64,000 nucleotides of DNA from Dromiciops gliroides (lineage: Eukaryota; Chordata; Mammalia; Microbiotheria; Microbiotheriidae), in assembly GCF_019393635.1 (NCBI RefSeq), contig NC_057861.1, positions 190,976,026 to 191,040,025 of the forward strand, in the 5' to 3' direction. The notes beneath the pieces are model-generated. The model was not told the DNA's origin. It saw only the letters and a program-made list of their open reading frames with translations, and did not search any database. This document shows positions 44,462-55,412 of this stretch, in pieces (the stretch's first letter is position 1; the number at the start of each line of letters is the position of its first letter). A program made the translations under genes and the position numbers.

Positions 44462-44609
44462 TTTTTGGGGGGGGGGCCGAGGAATGGGGGTTAAGTGACT
44501 TGCCCAGGGTCATACAGCTAGTAAGTGTCAAGTGTCTGAGGCCAGATTTGAACTCAGGTATTCCTGAATCCAGGGCTGGTGCTGTATCCACTGCGCCACC
44601 TAGCTGCCC
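44462..44609 (-). mobile_element. CORE-SINE with poly(C)-poly(A) tail
   Basis: T7 then about ten G, CCGAGGAATGGGGGTTAAGT to CTGCGCCACCTAGCTGCCCC. Confidence 0.9.
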
Positions 44610-45108
44610 CTCAACAAAAATATTTTTAGCAGCTCTTTTTGTGGTGGGACAAAGAACTAGAAATTGAGGGGATGCCTATCAATTAAGGAATGGCTGAACA
44701 AGCTGTGGCATATGAACGTACTGGAATGTCACTGTGTTATAAGAAACGATGAGCATGAGGATTTCAGAAAAACCCGAAAAGGCTTACATTGTGTGATGAT
44801 CAGCTGTGATAGACTTATCTCTTCTCAGAAACACAATGATCCAAGACAAGTCCAAAAGACTCATGATGGAAAATGTTCTCCAAATCCAGAAAAAGAACTA
44901 TGGAGTCTGAATCCAGATTGAAGCATACTATTTTCACTGTTTTTGTTTTTTCTTTCTTTCCCCTTTGTTCTGATTCTTCTTACATAACATGAATATGGAA
45001 ATATTTTACATATGAAACCTATCAGATTGCTTGCTGTTTTGAGGAGGGGGGAGGGAAAGGAAGGAGATAAAGATTTGGAACTCAAAATCTTATAAAAATA
45101 AATGTTGG

Positions 45109-45262
45109 GGCAGCTAGGTGGCGCAGTGGATAGAACACAGGCCCTGGAGTCAGGAGGACCTGAGTTCAAATTTGGCCTCAGACACTTGACACTTACTAGT
45201 TGTGTGACACTGAGCTAGTCACTTGACCCCAACTGCCTCACTAAAAAAATAAACAAATAAAT
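45109..45262 (+). mobile_element. CORE-SINE
   Basis: GGGGCAGCTAGGTGGCGCAG to ACCCCAACTGCCTCACT. AAATAAATGTTG/AAATAGATGTTG flank it; the target is the L1 tail. Confidence 0.92.
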
Positions 45263-45277
45263 AAATAGATGTTGACA

Positions 45278-45410
45278 GGCAGCACAGTGGATAAAGCACT
45301 GGCCCTGGACTCAGGAGGACCTGAGTTCAAATCTGACCTCAGACATTTGATACTCACTAGCTGCGTGACCCTGGGCAAGTCACTTACCCCTCATTGCATG
45401 CCCACCCCCA
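45278..45410 (+). mobile_element. CORE-SINE lacking the first bases
   Basis: Starts at GGCAGCACAGTGGATAAAGC and ends CCCTCATTGCATGCCCACCCCC. It lies directly after the preceding SINE, in the same L1 tail. Confidence 0.88.
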
Positions 45411-45802
45411 TGAATGTTTATCTTTCCATGTAAAAAAAATGGAAAAAAATTAAATGCTATTAACAACAACAACAAAACAAACTTAAATCTCCAACACTTG
45501 AGCTGCATTCGCAAAGAACAAAACATCAACTTTTTTAACTAAGGAAAGAAATTAAGAGAGGGTCCAACCACATGATGCATTAAAATAACAGGAAATTTAG
45601 TCATGTTAAAAAATTATAGTCCTCATTTAGTCATTTAATTCCCTTTTCCATTGTATTACTGTCCCAACGTCTCTAAGAGATTACTTGCTTTCAATGAGAT
45701 GAAAAATTTTATCTTGTACTAAAATAAATAATAAATGTTTACTATCTCCAGAATTGCTATCCTTATCCATTTGCCTACCAGTTATTTAAAACAAATCATA
45801 TA

Positions 45803-45976
45803 GGGGCAGCTAGGTGGTGCAGTGGATAGAGCACCAGCCCTGGATTCAGGAGGACCTGAGTTCAAATGCAGCCTCAGACACTTAACACTTACTAGCTGTG
45901 TGACCCTGGGCAAGTCACTTAACCCCAATTGCTTCACTAAAAAAACAAAAATCAAAAAACAAAAACAAAACAAAAA
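45803..45976 (+). mobile_element. CORE-SINE
   Basis: GGGGCAGCTAGGTGGTGCAG to CCCCAATTGCTTCACT with a long A-rich tail. AAATCATATA at 45793-45802 and 45977-45986. Confidence 0.94.
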
Positions 45977-46360
45977 AAATCATATAAGATATATATACAC
46001 CACATTTTGCCACTATCACATGATGTAGTCTAGCCTGAAATTTCAGGTTACAGACTGACTTATCTCACTTGATCAGTAATTTAAAAATCTAGATAGAATT
46101 CTAAGCTCTTAATGCTTTTTTGTTTTTATAAGCTTTTAAAGCTTAGAACTGCACCAAGACTTTTGGGACACTCTTGTGGGCTACACTACACTACCAAATG
46201 CTAAAAATGTATGGTTTTTCTTTGCACTTTGGGAAAAACTTCTTCTTTATTCTCCAATATCAATTCTGGATACATCAGGTTTTCTACATAACTATGGATA
46301 AAAGTTTATCTAAATTTATGTTTTAAAAGAAAATTTCAAACCCAACTGTCTAATACATAC

Positions 46361-46450
46361 CTTTCTTTTTCCTGAAGACTCCCAAGGGGAAACATCTCCC
46401 CAAGACGTATTGTAAAAATATTTCTCTCCAGGATCATAACTTTTAAGGTC
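46361..46450 (-). CDS. ADNP2: ADNP2 internal coding exon (30 codons)
   Basis: Acceptor CTTTTTACAG ends at 46451 and donor GTATGTATTA begins at 46360; 90 nt, phase 0 at both ends. It encodes DLKSYDPGEKYFYN, then TSWGDVSPWESSGKRK, which joins in frame to RYRTKPYCC of the terminal exon. The human protein, recalled from memory, has the near-identical DLKGFDPGEKYFHNTSWGDV, and the paralogue ADNP has NTTWEDVGLWDP at the same place. The exon encoding the first 36 or so residues (the MFQIP.. start) was searched for on the - strand up to 64000 and not found, so it is presumed to lie outside the window. Confidence 0.94.
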
Positions 46451-46985
46451 CTGTAAAAAGAAAAAAAAAGTTAACTAAATTAAAAAACTGAAGAAATAAA
46501 ATCATATAACTGTCACTGTTGTGATTATCCAAAACGTAGGCTTTAAACCTCAATCCGTAATATGAAGCACATGTATTTTATTCATAGAGAGGCCTTCTAT
46601 TCAACCTAATTCACACTTACACACAATTTTAAAAAAACTTGAATATCTAGTTCAACAAACCACATCAAATTAGAAAGTTCAGAGGGGGAAGAAGGTATGA
46701 GTGTGTAGTAAATTCTAGAAACCGGTACAATGACAACAAATAATTGACTCCCTGTCAGTAGGGGAAGAGGTAGGAAAAACTATAAGAATCAAGGTGCAGG
46801 AAAAAAAAAAAAGCATCAAGGTGAATAACTGAAAAAGCAGAGCTGTCTTGGGTCATTTAGTGGAGATGAGTTCAATTTAATTCAAGAGCCCTTAAGAATG
46901 GGACACAAATTGATATTGAAAATGATGGACCTGAGTCACCAAGAAAAAGGATAAATAATATTCAGCATATTTCTTAAAAACCAAT
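46451..46985. other. ADNP2 intron, no feature recognised
   Basis: Includes a pyrimidine-rich tract serving the exon acceptor. Otherwise AT-rich unassigned sequence. Confidence 0.5.
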
Positions 46986-46990
46986 AAAAC

Positions 46991-47151
46991 GGGGCAGCTA
47001 GATAGCACAGTGGGTAGAGCACCGGCCCTGGATTCAGGAGTACCTGAGTTCAAATATGGCCTCAAACACTTGACACTTACTAGCTGTGTGACCCTGGGCA
47101 AGTCACTTAACCCCCATTGCCCCGCAAAAAAACAAAAACAACAAAAACAAC
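46991..47151 (+). mobile_element. CORE-SINE
   Basis: GGGGCAGCTAGATAGCACAG to CCCCCATTGCCCCGC with an (AAC)n-like tail. AACCAATAAAAC/AAACAATAAAAC flanks. Confidence 0.92.
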
Positions 47152-47189
47152 AAAACAATAAAACACTATGAAACTTTCCAGCAAAAATG

Positions 47190-47500
47190 ACTGAAATGAG
47201 TAGGATAGCCATCAATTGAGGAATGGCTGAACAAAACCATGGTATATAAATGTAATGGAATACTATAGTACTTTAAAAAATGGTGAAAGAGACTAAGTTC
47301 TAGAAAAATTTGGAAAGTCCTATATAAACTCACACAGAGTGATATAAATAGGAGCAAAGCAGGAAAAACAATTTATATCATAAAATCAGCATTGTAAAAA
47401 TGAACAATTTTTAAAGACTTAAAAACTTATCAGCACATGAACCATAATTCCAGATGAACAACATAGGAATTTGCTTTGCCTTGACTTTAATTTCTTATTA
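47190..47500 (+). mobile_element. L1/HAL1 3' region, decayed
   Basis: CATCAATTGAGGAATGGCTG, then GTATATAAATGTAATGGAAT and CACAGAGTGATATAAATAGG. Confidence 0.65.
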
Positions 47501-47574
47501 CAGTTATATGGGGTGATCACATTTCTGGATAATAAAATATAAATTCAGGGTTATATGTTGTACTGAAAATTTGA

Positions 47575-47720
47575 TGCAGAGGATAGAATGCTGATCTGGA
47601 GTTAGAGGGCATGGGTTCGATTCAGGCTCTACCAAGAACATTAAGAATTATGACCCTGGGAACATCACTTCACCTTATCTGGGCTTCAGTTGTAAAGTCA
47701 GATAATACTTTCCCATTCCA
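47575..47720 (+). repeat. MIR-type SINE
   Basis: GGATAGAATGCTGATCTGGAG, GGTTCGATTCAGGCTCTACC, TGACCCTGGGAACATCACTT: head plus core of a diverged MIR/CORE element. Confidence 0.65.
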
Positions 47721-47769
47721 GATCTACATATACGTTTTGTAATCTATAATAAAGGAGTACAAATGTTTT

Positions 47770-47990
47770 TCCTAGGTCAGAAGTTCTTAACCTTTTTTGT
47801 ATAAAGGACCTCTTGGCAGTCTGCTGAAGTTAATAGATCCTTTTGTAAATGTTTTTCAATATGTAAGATAAAATGCATGATTATAAAGACAGCCAATTAT
47901 ATTGACATAGTTATCAATATTTTCCCTTTTTATTTATTCATTTATCAAGGTTGTGCAGTAAAATCATGTTAGACCCCAAATTAAGAATCA
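47770..47990. repeat. old dispersed repeat, family not named
   Basis: AGAAGTTCTTAACCTTTTTT, AAGGACCTCTTGGCAGTCTG and TTAATAGATCCTTTTGTAAA match a phrase common in mammalian genomes that I cannot assign to a named family. Confidence 0.45.
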
Positions 47991-48785
47991 TTGTTCTATA
48001 CTTTAAGTTTGGTCCAAGGGGAGCCCTCCACATTTTCTATAAAATCTCTTATTTCAGTTATGTCTATGTCTCAAAAATAACTGACTTTATGAAAAGTATA
48101 TCTTTGTGTATAGTTGTTATACGTTGAATATAGATATTTTAGCATGTAATTTCAAGTTATAGTGAAAGAAATTGTTATTAGGCTGTGGGGGACAACTTAT
48201 GTAAAGGCATACAGATAGAAGACAGACTGTCAACTATTTCTAGACATAAATACAGTCTGAGAACTGAAAACAGGGAACTTATGCATCAGTGAACACAATT
48301 GACCACAACCCACCAAATAATTGATTATCTCTTAGATATTTGTTTTGTTGTGCCAGTACAATATAATCCATGAGGATAGCACCTAAATAAGGACACTCTG
48401 CTTCAGTATGTTAACCATCTTCCCTATCTACCCCACCTTGTGTATTTGACTATGCTTGGCAGTCATCCCAGGAAGGTGTCATTCACCAGTAAAGAAGTCT
48501 GTGATGACACATTCAATAATACACATCCAGCCAAGGCAATAAGTGATATGGGGATTGTTCTAAGATTCTAATCCCATTATTCCGGGGTATGGTTTTTTAA
48601 GCTACACACTTTACAACAGACACGAAAAGAGATGTAATTAAGTACTTTTGTTATAAGCACTGTACTAGCCAGGAAAAAACAGATGAAAACCAAACAGTCC
48701 CTAACATATATCTGAACAAGAGAAGTTAACATTTATATAGTGCTTTGATATTTGCAAAAATACTTTACATATTATATTTTCTAAC
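47991..48785. other. no recognisable feature
   Basis: Unassigned intronic or upstream sequence. Confidence 0.4.
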
Positions 48786-48789
48786 CTAA

Positions 48790-49483
48790 AAGCCTTCCCA
48801 ATACAATCAGAGGGTGAAGCAAGGATGCCCATTATTGCCTCTATTATTTAATACTGTACTAGAAATGTTAGCTATTAGCAATGAGAAAAAAAAATTAAAG
48901 GAATTAGAATAGGTAATGAGGAAACAAAATCATCATTCTTTGGAGATATGATATTATACTTAGAAAATCCGAGAAAAACAACTAAAATGCTACTTGAAAT
49001 TATTAATAACTCTAGAAAAGTTGCAGGATACAAAATAAACCCACATAATTCATCAGCATTTCTATATATTACCAATAAAGTCCAGCAACAACAGAAAGAG
49101 AAATTCCATTTAAAATAACTGTGGCCAATATAAAATATCTGGGAGTATACCTGCCAAGACAAACACAGCAACTATATGACCAGAACTATAAAATGGTTTT
49201 CACACAAATAAAGTCAGATCTAAACAACTGGAGAAATATTAATAGCTCATGGGTAGGAAGAGTCAATATAATAAAAAAGACAACTCTACCTAAGTTAATT
49301 TATTTAGTGCTATATCAAACTATCAAAAAATATCTTATAGAGCTAGAAAAAATAAGAATAAAATTCAACTGGAAAAAAAAAGTTCATGGTTATCATGGAA
49401 ATTAATGAAAAAATATGAAAGGTAATCTAGCAATTCCAGATCCCAAACTGTATTATCAAGCAGTAATTATCAAAACAATCTGG
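48790..49483 (+). pseudogene. L1 ORF2 fragment, reverse transcriptase region
   Basis: Sequence coding for RT and thumb motifs: a GCAAGGATGCCCATTATTGC block (RQGCPL.. motif), a degenerate FGDMILYLE segment in place of YADD, and a 94-codon open stretch (NIKYLGVYLPR, NNWRNINSSWVGRVNIIKKT). It is split from its 3' continuation at 50848 by a HAL1 insertion. Truncated and not coding. Confidence 0.85.
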
Positions 49484-49551
49484 AGTGAGCTCTCAAACTC
49501 ATGACACAATTACTCCAAAAAACATCAAAATAATGCCATAGGACAATGCCT

Positions 49552-49923
49552 TGTTAAGGGTTAAAATTCTAGCTAGTCTGTCTAAAATATCCAATGACTG
49601 GTCACCAATAAATTATAAGCTTTAGCAAGAGTTAGACTTTTAAGCGTTTATTAAGGAGAATAAGAATTTGGTAAAGAGAGAGAGAAAGGCCTAGATTCCT
49701 ATCTATTAAAGGGAGAACACATTTCTAGCTCCGCTCTCCACCAGAGTCCAGAGGAAAGAGCCTGAGACCAAGCGCCAGTCTCTTCCTTCCTCCTCCCACT
49801 AGCCAGTGTCGCTTCCTGATGCCAAAGAAAAGACTCCTGGTCTTGCCCTCAAAGACCTTCGCTTCATGGGCGGAACTCTTCTACAGTAAGTCTCCAGCAG
49901 GTGGCGTCATTCCAATCGTTACA
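49552..49923 (-). mobile_element. solo LTR, 372 bp, with 4-bp duplication
   Basis: Termini TGTTA..GTTACA. The 4-bp target duplication GCCT is at 49548-49551 and 49924-49927. A reverse AATAAA is in GCGTTTATTAAGGAG. Removing it restores the HAL1 5' UTR, judged by comparison with 10700 on the other strand. Confidence 0.85.
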
Positions 49924-50500
49924 GCCTGGAGCAGCAAAACTCACAGAAGAATGTGCTGAAATTATCTTCTAACCAAGAACGGCTTGGAAAGTCAGGAGAG
50001 AGCTGCTGTGCTGAGACAGAAGTGGAGCCCAACCCCACAATCACCCTGACACAGATCCAGTCCCAGGAAGGCCTCACCAGAGAAGGAGACCCCCAGAGCC
50101 TCTGAATCAGCTGAAGCACCAGTGTCGTCTGGAACTATGCTCAGTCTGGTGAGAGGGCTGAGCTCTTAGCAGAGGGAAGACTACAGGGGTCTATGCTGGT
50201 GATGAGGCAGAACTTGGGTTTTTCACCCCTCCTGGGAACCAGGAGATAGACTTGAGTAGCAGTGGCCCAGGTGGGAGGAGGGGCACAGGCTCCTCAGAGC
50301 TGACAACCACAACACACAAAGCTGGTTGATTAGCTAGTTGGTCTGGGGTCATCTACTGACCAGAGAATAGGCCAGGCAAGTGAAGAACCTGCTCCTCCCC
50401 CTTAAATCACATCACCTGGGATTTCTTAAGCTTGGGATACTGCAGCCTGGAAACAGTGCCCCACTTTAAGGACCTAAAAGTCAAGTAAAAGAAAAGCAAG

Positions 50501-50800
50501 ATGAGCAGACAGAGAAAGGTGAGGACCATAGAAAGTTTCTTTAATGACAAGGAAGATGGAGGTGCACCCTCAGAGGAAGAGGTCAATGTCAGGGCCCCTA
50601 TATCTAAAGCTTCCAAGAAAAATATGAATTGGTCTCAGGTCACAGAGATGCTCAAAAAGGACTTTGAAGATAAAGTTAGAAAGGTAGAGGAAAAAATGGA
50701 AAGAGAAATGAGGGTGATGCAGGAAACACATGAGAAAAAAGTCAACAGATTGAAAAGTGAAATTGGCCAAATGGAAAAGGAGGTATACAAAAGCTCTTTA
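50501..50800 (+). pseudogene. HAL1 ORF1, N-terminal part
   Basis: Opens MSRQRKVRTIESFFNDKEDG, then SKASKKNMNWSQVTEMLKKD and the coiled coil KVRKVEEKMEREMRVM. Coding similarity stops at the A-rich tail after about 100 codons, so only the N terminus was inserted. Confidence 0.85.
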
Positions 50801-50847
50801 AAACAAACAAAAAAACAAAAAACATTAAAAAACCAACAACAATCTGG

Positions 50848-51820
50848 TACTGGCTAAGAAACAGAGAGGTAGATCAGTGACATAGAACATAGAAATTACA
50901 CTATAATAAAGGACTATAGTAATTTAGTATATGATAAACCCAAAGATCCAAGCTTTTGGAATAAAAAAATCATTTGACAAAAACTGCTAGGAAAACTGGA
51001 AAACAGTATAGCAGAAACTAGGTATAGAACATCTTATACCATATACTAAAATAAGGTCAAAATGGGTCCATGATTTACATAGAAAGGATGATACCAGAGG
51101 CAACTAAGTGGTGCAGTGGATAAAGCACCAGCCCTGGATTCAGGAGAACCTGAGTTCAAATCCAGTCTCAGACACTTGACACTAACTAGCTGTGTGACCC
51201 TGGGTAAGTCACTTAACGCTCACCTGCCCCACAAAAAATTAAATAAAAAAATAAAGGATGATACCATAAACAAGAGGGTATGGAATCTTTTATCTCTCAG
51301 ATTTATGGGCAGAAGAATTTAGAGTGAAAGTATAGAGAGTAACACAAAATGTAAAATACATCATTTTGATTATATAAAATTTTAGAAGTTTTTGTACAAA
51401 CAAAACTAATGTAACCAAGATTACAAGGGAAGCAGAAAACTGGGAAACAATTTTTGAAACAAAAATCTGATAGAGGCTTCATTTCTAAAATATAAACAGA
51501 ACTGGGTCAAATTTATAAAAATACAAATCACTCCCAAATTGGTCAAGGGATATGAACAGTCAGTTTTCAGAAAAAGAAATCAAAGGTATCTATAAGAAAA
51601 AATGCTCTAGTTCAGGATTGATCAAAGAAATGCAAATTAAAACAATTCTGAGGTATCACCACCTCATACCTATCAGAGTGGCAAATATAACAAAAACAGA
51701 AAATATTGGATGTTGGAGGGGATGTGTGAGAGCTGGGAAGCTAATCCACTGGTGGTAGAATTGTGAAAAGATCCAACTATTCTGGAGAGCAACTTGGAAC
51801 TATGCCCAAAGGGCATACAG
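50848..51820 (+). pseudogene. L1 ORF2 continuation, C-terminal part
   Basis: Starts TACTGGCTAAGAAACAGAGA exactly where the RT fragment at 49483 stopped. Later blocks: AATAAAAAAATCATTTGACA, AGCAGAAACTAGGTATAGAA, GAGGCTTCATTTCTAAAATA, AACTTGGAACTATGCCCAAA. Frameshifted; carries a SINE at 51096. Confidence 0.8.
51096..51252 (+). mobile_element. CORE-SINE
   Basis: AGGCAACTAAGTGGTGCAGT to CACCTGCCCCAC. AAAGGATGATACCA is duplicated on both sides. Confidence 0.92.
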
Positions 51821-51827
51821 AGTTTTA

Positions 51828-51990
51828 TAGCTCTTTGTTCCTAATTCCAAATCGCTCTCTGGAAGGTTTAAACCAGTTCACACAACTCTACTTACAGTTC
51901 ATTTGTGTTTTCCACATCCCTTCCAGCATTTGTAATTTTCCTTTCCTTTTATGTTCACCAATCTGAGGATCAGAACCTGGTGCAGAATCC
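51828..51990 (-). mobile_element. inverted L1 3' fragment
   Basis: AACCAGTTCACACAACTCTA, CATTTGTGTTTTCCACATCC and GTTCACCAATCTGAGGATCA are the reverse complement of text at about 52445-52590, apart from short gaps. Confidence 0.7.
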
Positions 51991-52380
51991 AAATATCTCA
52001 TTCTAAATAAAAATTCAGGTAGTTTACATGCTTACTGGGTTTGTCCAATGTGACCTCCCAATGAAATGGCTAAGAACTAAGACTGAAATCAAAAGGCCCT
52101 CCATAAATCAAAGAGAAATAAACAAAAGGTTTATTAACAGAAGGTTATTTATAGAAAGGGGGGGGAAAGGGAAGCGGCGCACCACGTTGTGATGTCAATG
52201 TAGAACTAAGTTACTGCCACTACTGCCATAATCACAGAAGGATTATTCTTAAGGAGCCCTGGATTTAAGAAATGAATGCAGTTATACAACAAAATGATAG
52301 AGGCTATACTATACATATTGCTGGCTATTTAAATTTAGCACCTTCCCAGTACCTATCAAAGCACTGTCAGTTTTCAGAAG
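51991..52380 (-). repeat. possible decayed LTR
   Basis: Has an LTR-like look (ACAAAAGGTTTATTAACAGA containing a reverse AATAAA, a GC-richer block GGAAGCGGCGCACCACG). No terminal repeats or duplication could be fixed. Confidence 0.3.
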
Positions 52381-52809
52381 AAATCAAAGCTATCAATAGT
52401 TATTTGAAACAAAGCGCTCAAAATCATTAAAAGTTAGAGAAATACAAATGTAAATTGAGACACTGGGTCCTGATCCTCAGATTGGTGAACATATGGTGAA
52501 GGGATGTGGAAAACACAAATGAACTGTGAGTAGAGTCATGAACTGGTTTAAACCTTCCAGAAAATGATTTGAAATTATGACCAAAGGCCCGTAAAACTAT
52601 GTATACCCTTTGACCCAGCAAACTATTAGCTCTGTATCCTCCCCCCCAAAAAAAAAAATCAAAGGAAAAAAAAAGATCCATATGAACAAAAATATTTATC
52701 ACAGCACTTCTTTTTGTGACTGCAAAGAATTACAAATGAGGTGATATCCATCAACTGTGGAATAGTTGAACAAGCAGTGGTATGTGACTAGTGAAATACT
52801 ATTTTGCTA

Positions 52810-52974
52810 GGGGAAGCTAGGTGGCGCAGTGGATAGAGAGCACTGGCCCTGGAGTCAGGAGGACCTTAGTTCAAATCCAGCCTCAGACACTTAATACTTA
52901 CTAGCTGTGTGACCTTGGGCAAGTCACTTAACCCCAATTGCCTCACTTAAAAAAAAAAAGAAAAAAAAATCTAT
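52810..52974 (+). mobile_element. CORE-SINE
   Basis: GGGGAAGCTAGGTGGCGCAG; extra GA pair in GATAGAGAGCACTGG. GAAATACTATTTTGCT/GAAATACTATTGTGCT flanks. Confidence 0.92.
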
Positions 52975-53148
52975 AAGAAATACTATTGTGCTGTAAGAAA
53001 TGAAGGGGATAGTTTTAAAAAAAAATTTGGGGAAAAAAAAAAGAAAAAAAAATTTGGGGAGACTTATATGAACTGATCCAAAGTAAAGTAAGCAGAACTA
53101 GGAAAATACTTTATAAAGTAACAATATTGTAAAGATAATCAACTGTGT

Positions 53149-53302
53149 AGGGCAGCTAGGTTGGCGTGGTGGACAGAGCACCAGCCCTGGAGTCAGGAGG
53201 ACCTGAGTTCAAATCTGAGCTCAGACACTAAACACTTACTAGCTGCATGACCCTAGGCAAGTCACTTAACCCCAAATTGCCTCACCAAAAAAAAAAAAAA
53301 AA
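53149..53302 (+). mobile_element. CORE-SINE
   Basis: GGGCAGCTAGGTTGGCGTGG to CCCCAAATTGCCTCACC plus a long A run. GATAATCAACTGTG/GATAAATCAACTGTG flanks. Confidence 0.92.
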
Positions 53303-53868
53303 AAGATAAATCAACTGTGAAAGACTTAGCTACTCTAATCAATAAAATAATCTACTATAATTCCAAAGGACTTGTGATGAAAAAATGTTATTAACCACCT
53401 CCAGAGAGAATTGGACTGGGTGCAAATTGAAGCATTTTGTTTTTCTAGTGTTTTTCCCCCTCATATCATAACTAACGTGGCAATGTTTTGTATGACTTCT
53501 TATGTATAATGGGTGTCATTTCTTACCTTCTCAATGGATGGAAGAAGAGAGAATTTAAAACTGCAAATAAAAATAAAAACATTTTAAAATAAAACACAAA
53601 AGACCTGTAAGAGCAGTAGAAAGGAGAACATTTCATAACTTCTCAGGTAACCAGCCATTTTGCCAGATAGCAAACAGCCAATTCTCTGTAGTATAAACAG
53701 AATCTGATTAACCTGAAAATATACTCGTGGCCAGAAAAAGGTAACCTGACTAAGACTTGAATATATAAATTTCACATTTACATGCTGATCTATCTAGAAG
53801 CAGAGATGTATTCATTATGGGGCACCAGAGAGCCATAAGTGGGCTCAGCTTTAAAAATGGACTAGATG

Positions 53869-54012
53869 GGGGACAGCTAGGTGGCGCAGTGGATAAAGCG
53901 CCAGCCCTGGATTCAGGAGTACTGAGTTCAAATCTGGTCTCAGACACTTGACACTTACCAGCTGTGTGTTAAGTCACTTAAGCCCCATTGCCAACAACAA
54001 CAACAACAAAAA
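53869..54012 (+). mobile_element. CORE-SINE
   Basis: GGGGGACAGCTAGGTGGCGC; short deletion in TGTGTGTTAAGTCACTTAAG; (CAA)n tail. GGACTAGATG is duplicated. Confidence 0.92.
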
Positions 54013-54237
54013 AGGACTAGATGACCTTAAATGGTGTGGATAAAGTCCTATGTCAAAAATATCAATGTTATTCTGTGATTATACTATGATTTGTCACCAA
54101 GCAGTGTGAACTGGCAGCATACTAAAAAATATGGGCATCTTATACACTGCCACCATTCCTCCTCTGCATGAGCCTGGTCCATATTCCTAAATGTAAACTC
54201 AGAAGCTGGATAAGTAGGTTAAAAATAACCTCAAATA

Positions 54238-54389
54238 AGAAGGTAGCTAGGTGGCACAGTGGATAAAGCACCAGCCCTGAATTCAGGAGGACCTGAACTC
54301 AAATTTGGCCTCAGACAACTTGACACTAGCTGTGTGACCCTGGGCAAGTCACTTAACCCTCATTGCCCCACAAAAACAAAACAAAAAAG
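54238..54389 (+). mobile_element. CORE-SINE
   Basis: AGGTAGCTAGGTGGCACAGT to CCCTCATTGCCCCAC. AAAATAACCTCAAAT flanks on both sides. Confidence 0.93.
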
Positions 54390-54404
54390 AAAATAACCTC
54401 AAAT

Positions 54405-55000
54405 GGTATTATCAATTGCAACTGCAAGGTGGTCTTGAACAGAATGGCCTCTAAGCAAAAGTTTAATATGTAACCTATCTATTAAGATGTGAACATAAAT
54501 GGAAATGGTGGTCTGAGGTGATTCAAGAAACAGAGTTATGGAGCTTAATTTAATTCTAGAAATAAAAGATCTATAACCTCTGCTCACAAAGCAACTACTT
54601 GAGTTTGTGATACCAGAAATATCCAAGGAGCAAGGAGAGGCAGGGTGGAATTTCACCTAGTAAGTATCTGTGTTGTTACTAGATCACAGGGGCCAGAAAA
54701 GAAACAAGTTGTACTGGCTTATTTTGGGAATTTCAGTGATAGAAGTCAAGGCCAAAAACGTAAGAACAACAGAATAGAGACACAGAACAAATCTAACTAA
54801 GGGAACATGACCTGAAAAACTACTAATGGCCAAATGGAAATATCTAGCAATAATTAAAACGAGTACTCTAGTAGATACAAAGTCCAAATAATTTAACAAA
54901 ATGTAAAAGGTTAAGCAGACATTTTGGGTAAGAAAAGAGATACTGGATAAGGAGTTAGGAAATCTGAAAACAAACTAGCAAGAAGTCAAAAACACAAACT
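54405..55000. other. no recognisable feature
   Basis: Unassigned. Two open stretches of 71 and 85 codons on the - strand have no recognisable domain. Confidence 0.4.
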
Positions 55001-55005
55001 GATAG

Positions 55006-55412
55006 TGTGTTATTTAAAATCTAAATGTGTAGTCGCCTTAAATTAGAAGGTATTCACATGGAGTTCAGAAAGTTAAGAAAAGGCCTATCTAGCCTAGGGT
55101 TCCAGCCTGGTCTGGTTCTTCCTCAAGTCTTCCACCTGCTTCAACCATGAACTCTCAAACTGAGTGTGGGAAGCTTTTTATAGGTCTGGAGCAGAGGCGG
55201 TCCTTACACACTGCTTCAAGCTGATTGGTAGGCATCATCCAAATCCATTGGTTCACTGGACTAGAAGTCCTTAGCTTCTGAGAACAATACCTTCTAAATA
55301 ACTTGAAGTAGGCTAATCAGCAGTCAATCACTCTCACTCCACTCAATCAATTTAGATTAATTAGATTAAGGTGAGCCTTTGAGTATCTGCCAAATCCAAT
55401 TATTTTCTCACA
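55006..55412 (-). mobile_element. solo LTR, 407 bp, with 4-bp duplication
   Basis: Termini TGTGT..CTCACA. Target duplication ATAG at 55002-55005 and 55413-55416. Shares blocks with the LTR at 12601 (CTTCAAGCTGATTGG, CATTGGTTCACTGGAC, TTTTAGCTTCTGAGAACAAT-like). Confidence 0.82.

Larger units (their letters stand above)
44110..45450 (+). mobile_element. L1/HAL1 3' end
   Basis: TCACTATTGATTAGATAAAT, GATGTGGGAAAATTGTAACA, GGAACTATCCCCAAAAGGCA, AAATTGAGGGGATGCCTATC and AAATCTTATAAAAATAAATG occur in the expected order. Three SINEs interrupt it, two of them at the 3' tail. Confidence 0.78.
30804..46360 (-). other. ADNP2: ADNP2 last intron (15.6 kb)
   Basis: Phase-0 intron bounded by donor GTATGT (46360 leftwards) and acceptor TTTTTCCTACAG (to 30804). 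Contains more than 20 SINEs, L1/HAL1 pieces, one LTR and old L2-like blocks. 30861-31190 and 31362-31775 hold nothing recognisable. Confidence 0.85.
49484..50837 (+). mobile_element. HAL1 insertion ending inside ORF1
   Basis: Starts at the HAL1 5' end (AGTGAGCTCTCAAACTCATG, matching 10768 leftwards on the other strand), carries the 5' UTR and ORF1 N terminus, and ends in an A-rich tail within ORF1. A perfect duplication AACAATCTGG of the L1 target is at 49474-49483 and 50838-50847. It looks like insertion of a prematurely polyadenylated or internally primed transcript. A solo LTR lies inside it. Confidence 0.85.
52385..53590 (+). mobile_element. L1 3' end
   Basis: CAGTTTTCAGAAGAAATCAA, GGGATGTGGAAAACACAAAT, CTTTGACCCAGCAAACTATT, AACTGATCCAAAGTAAAGTA and CTCCAGAGAGAATTGGACTG in order; two SINEs inserted. 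Confidence 0.75.
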
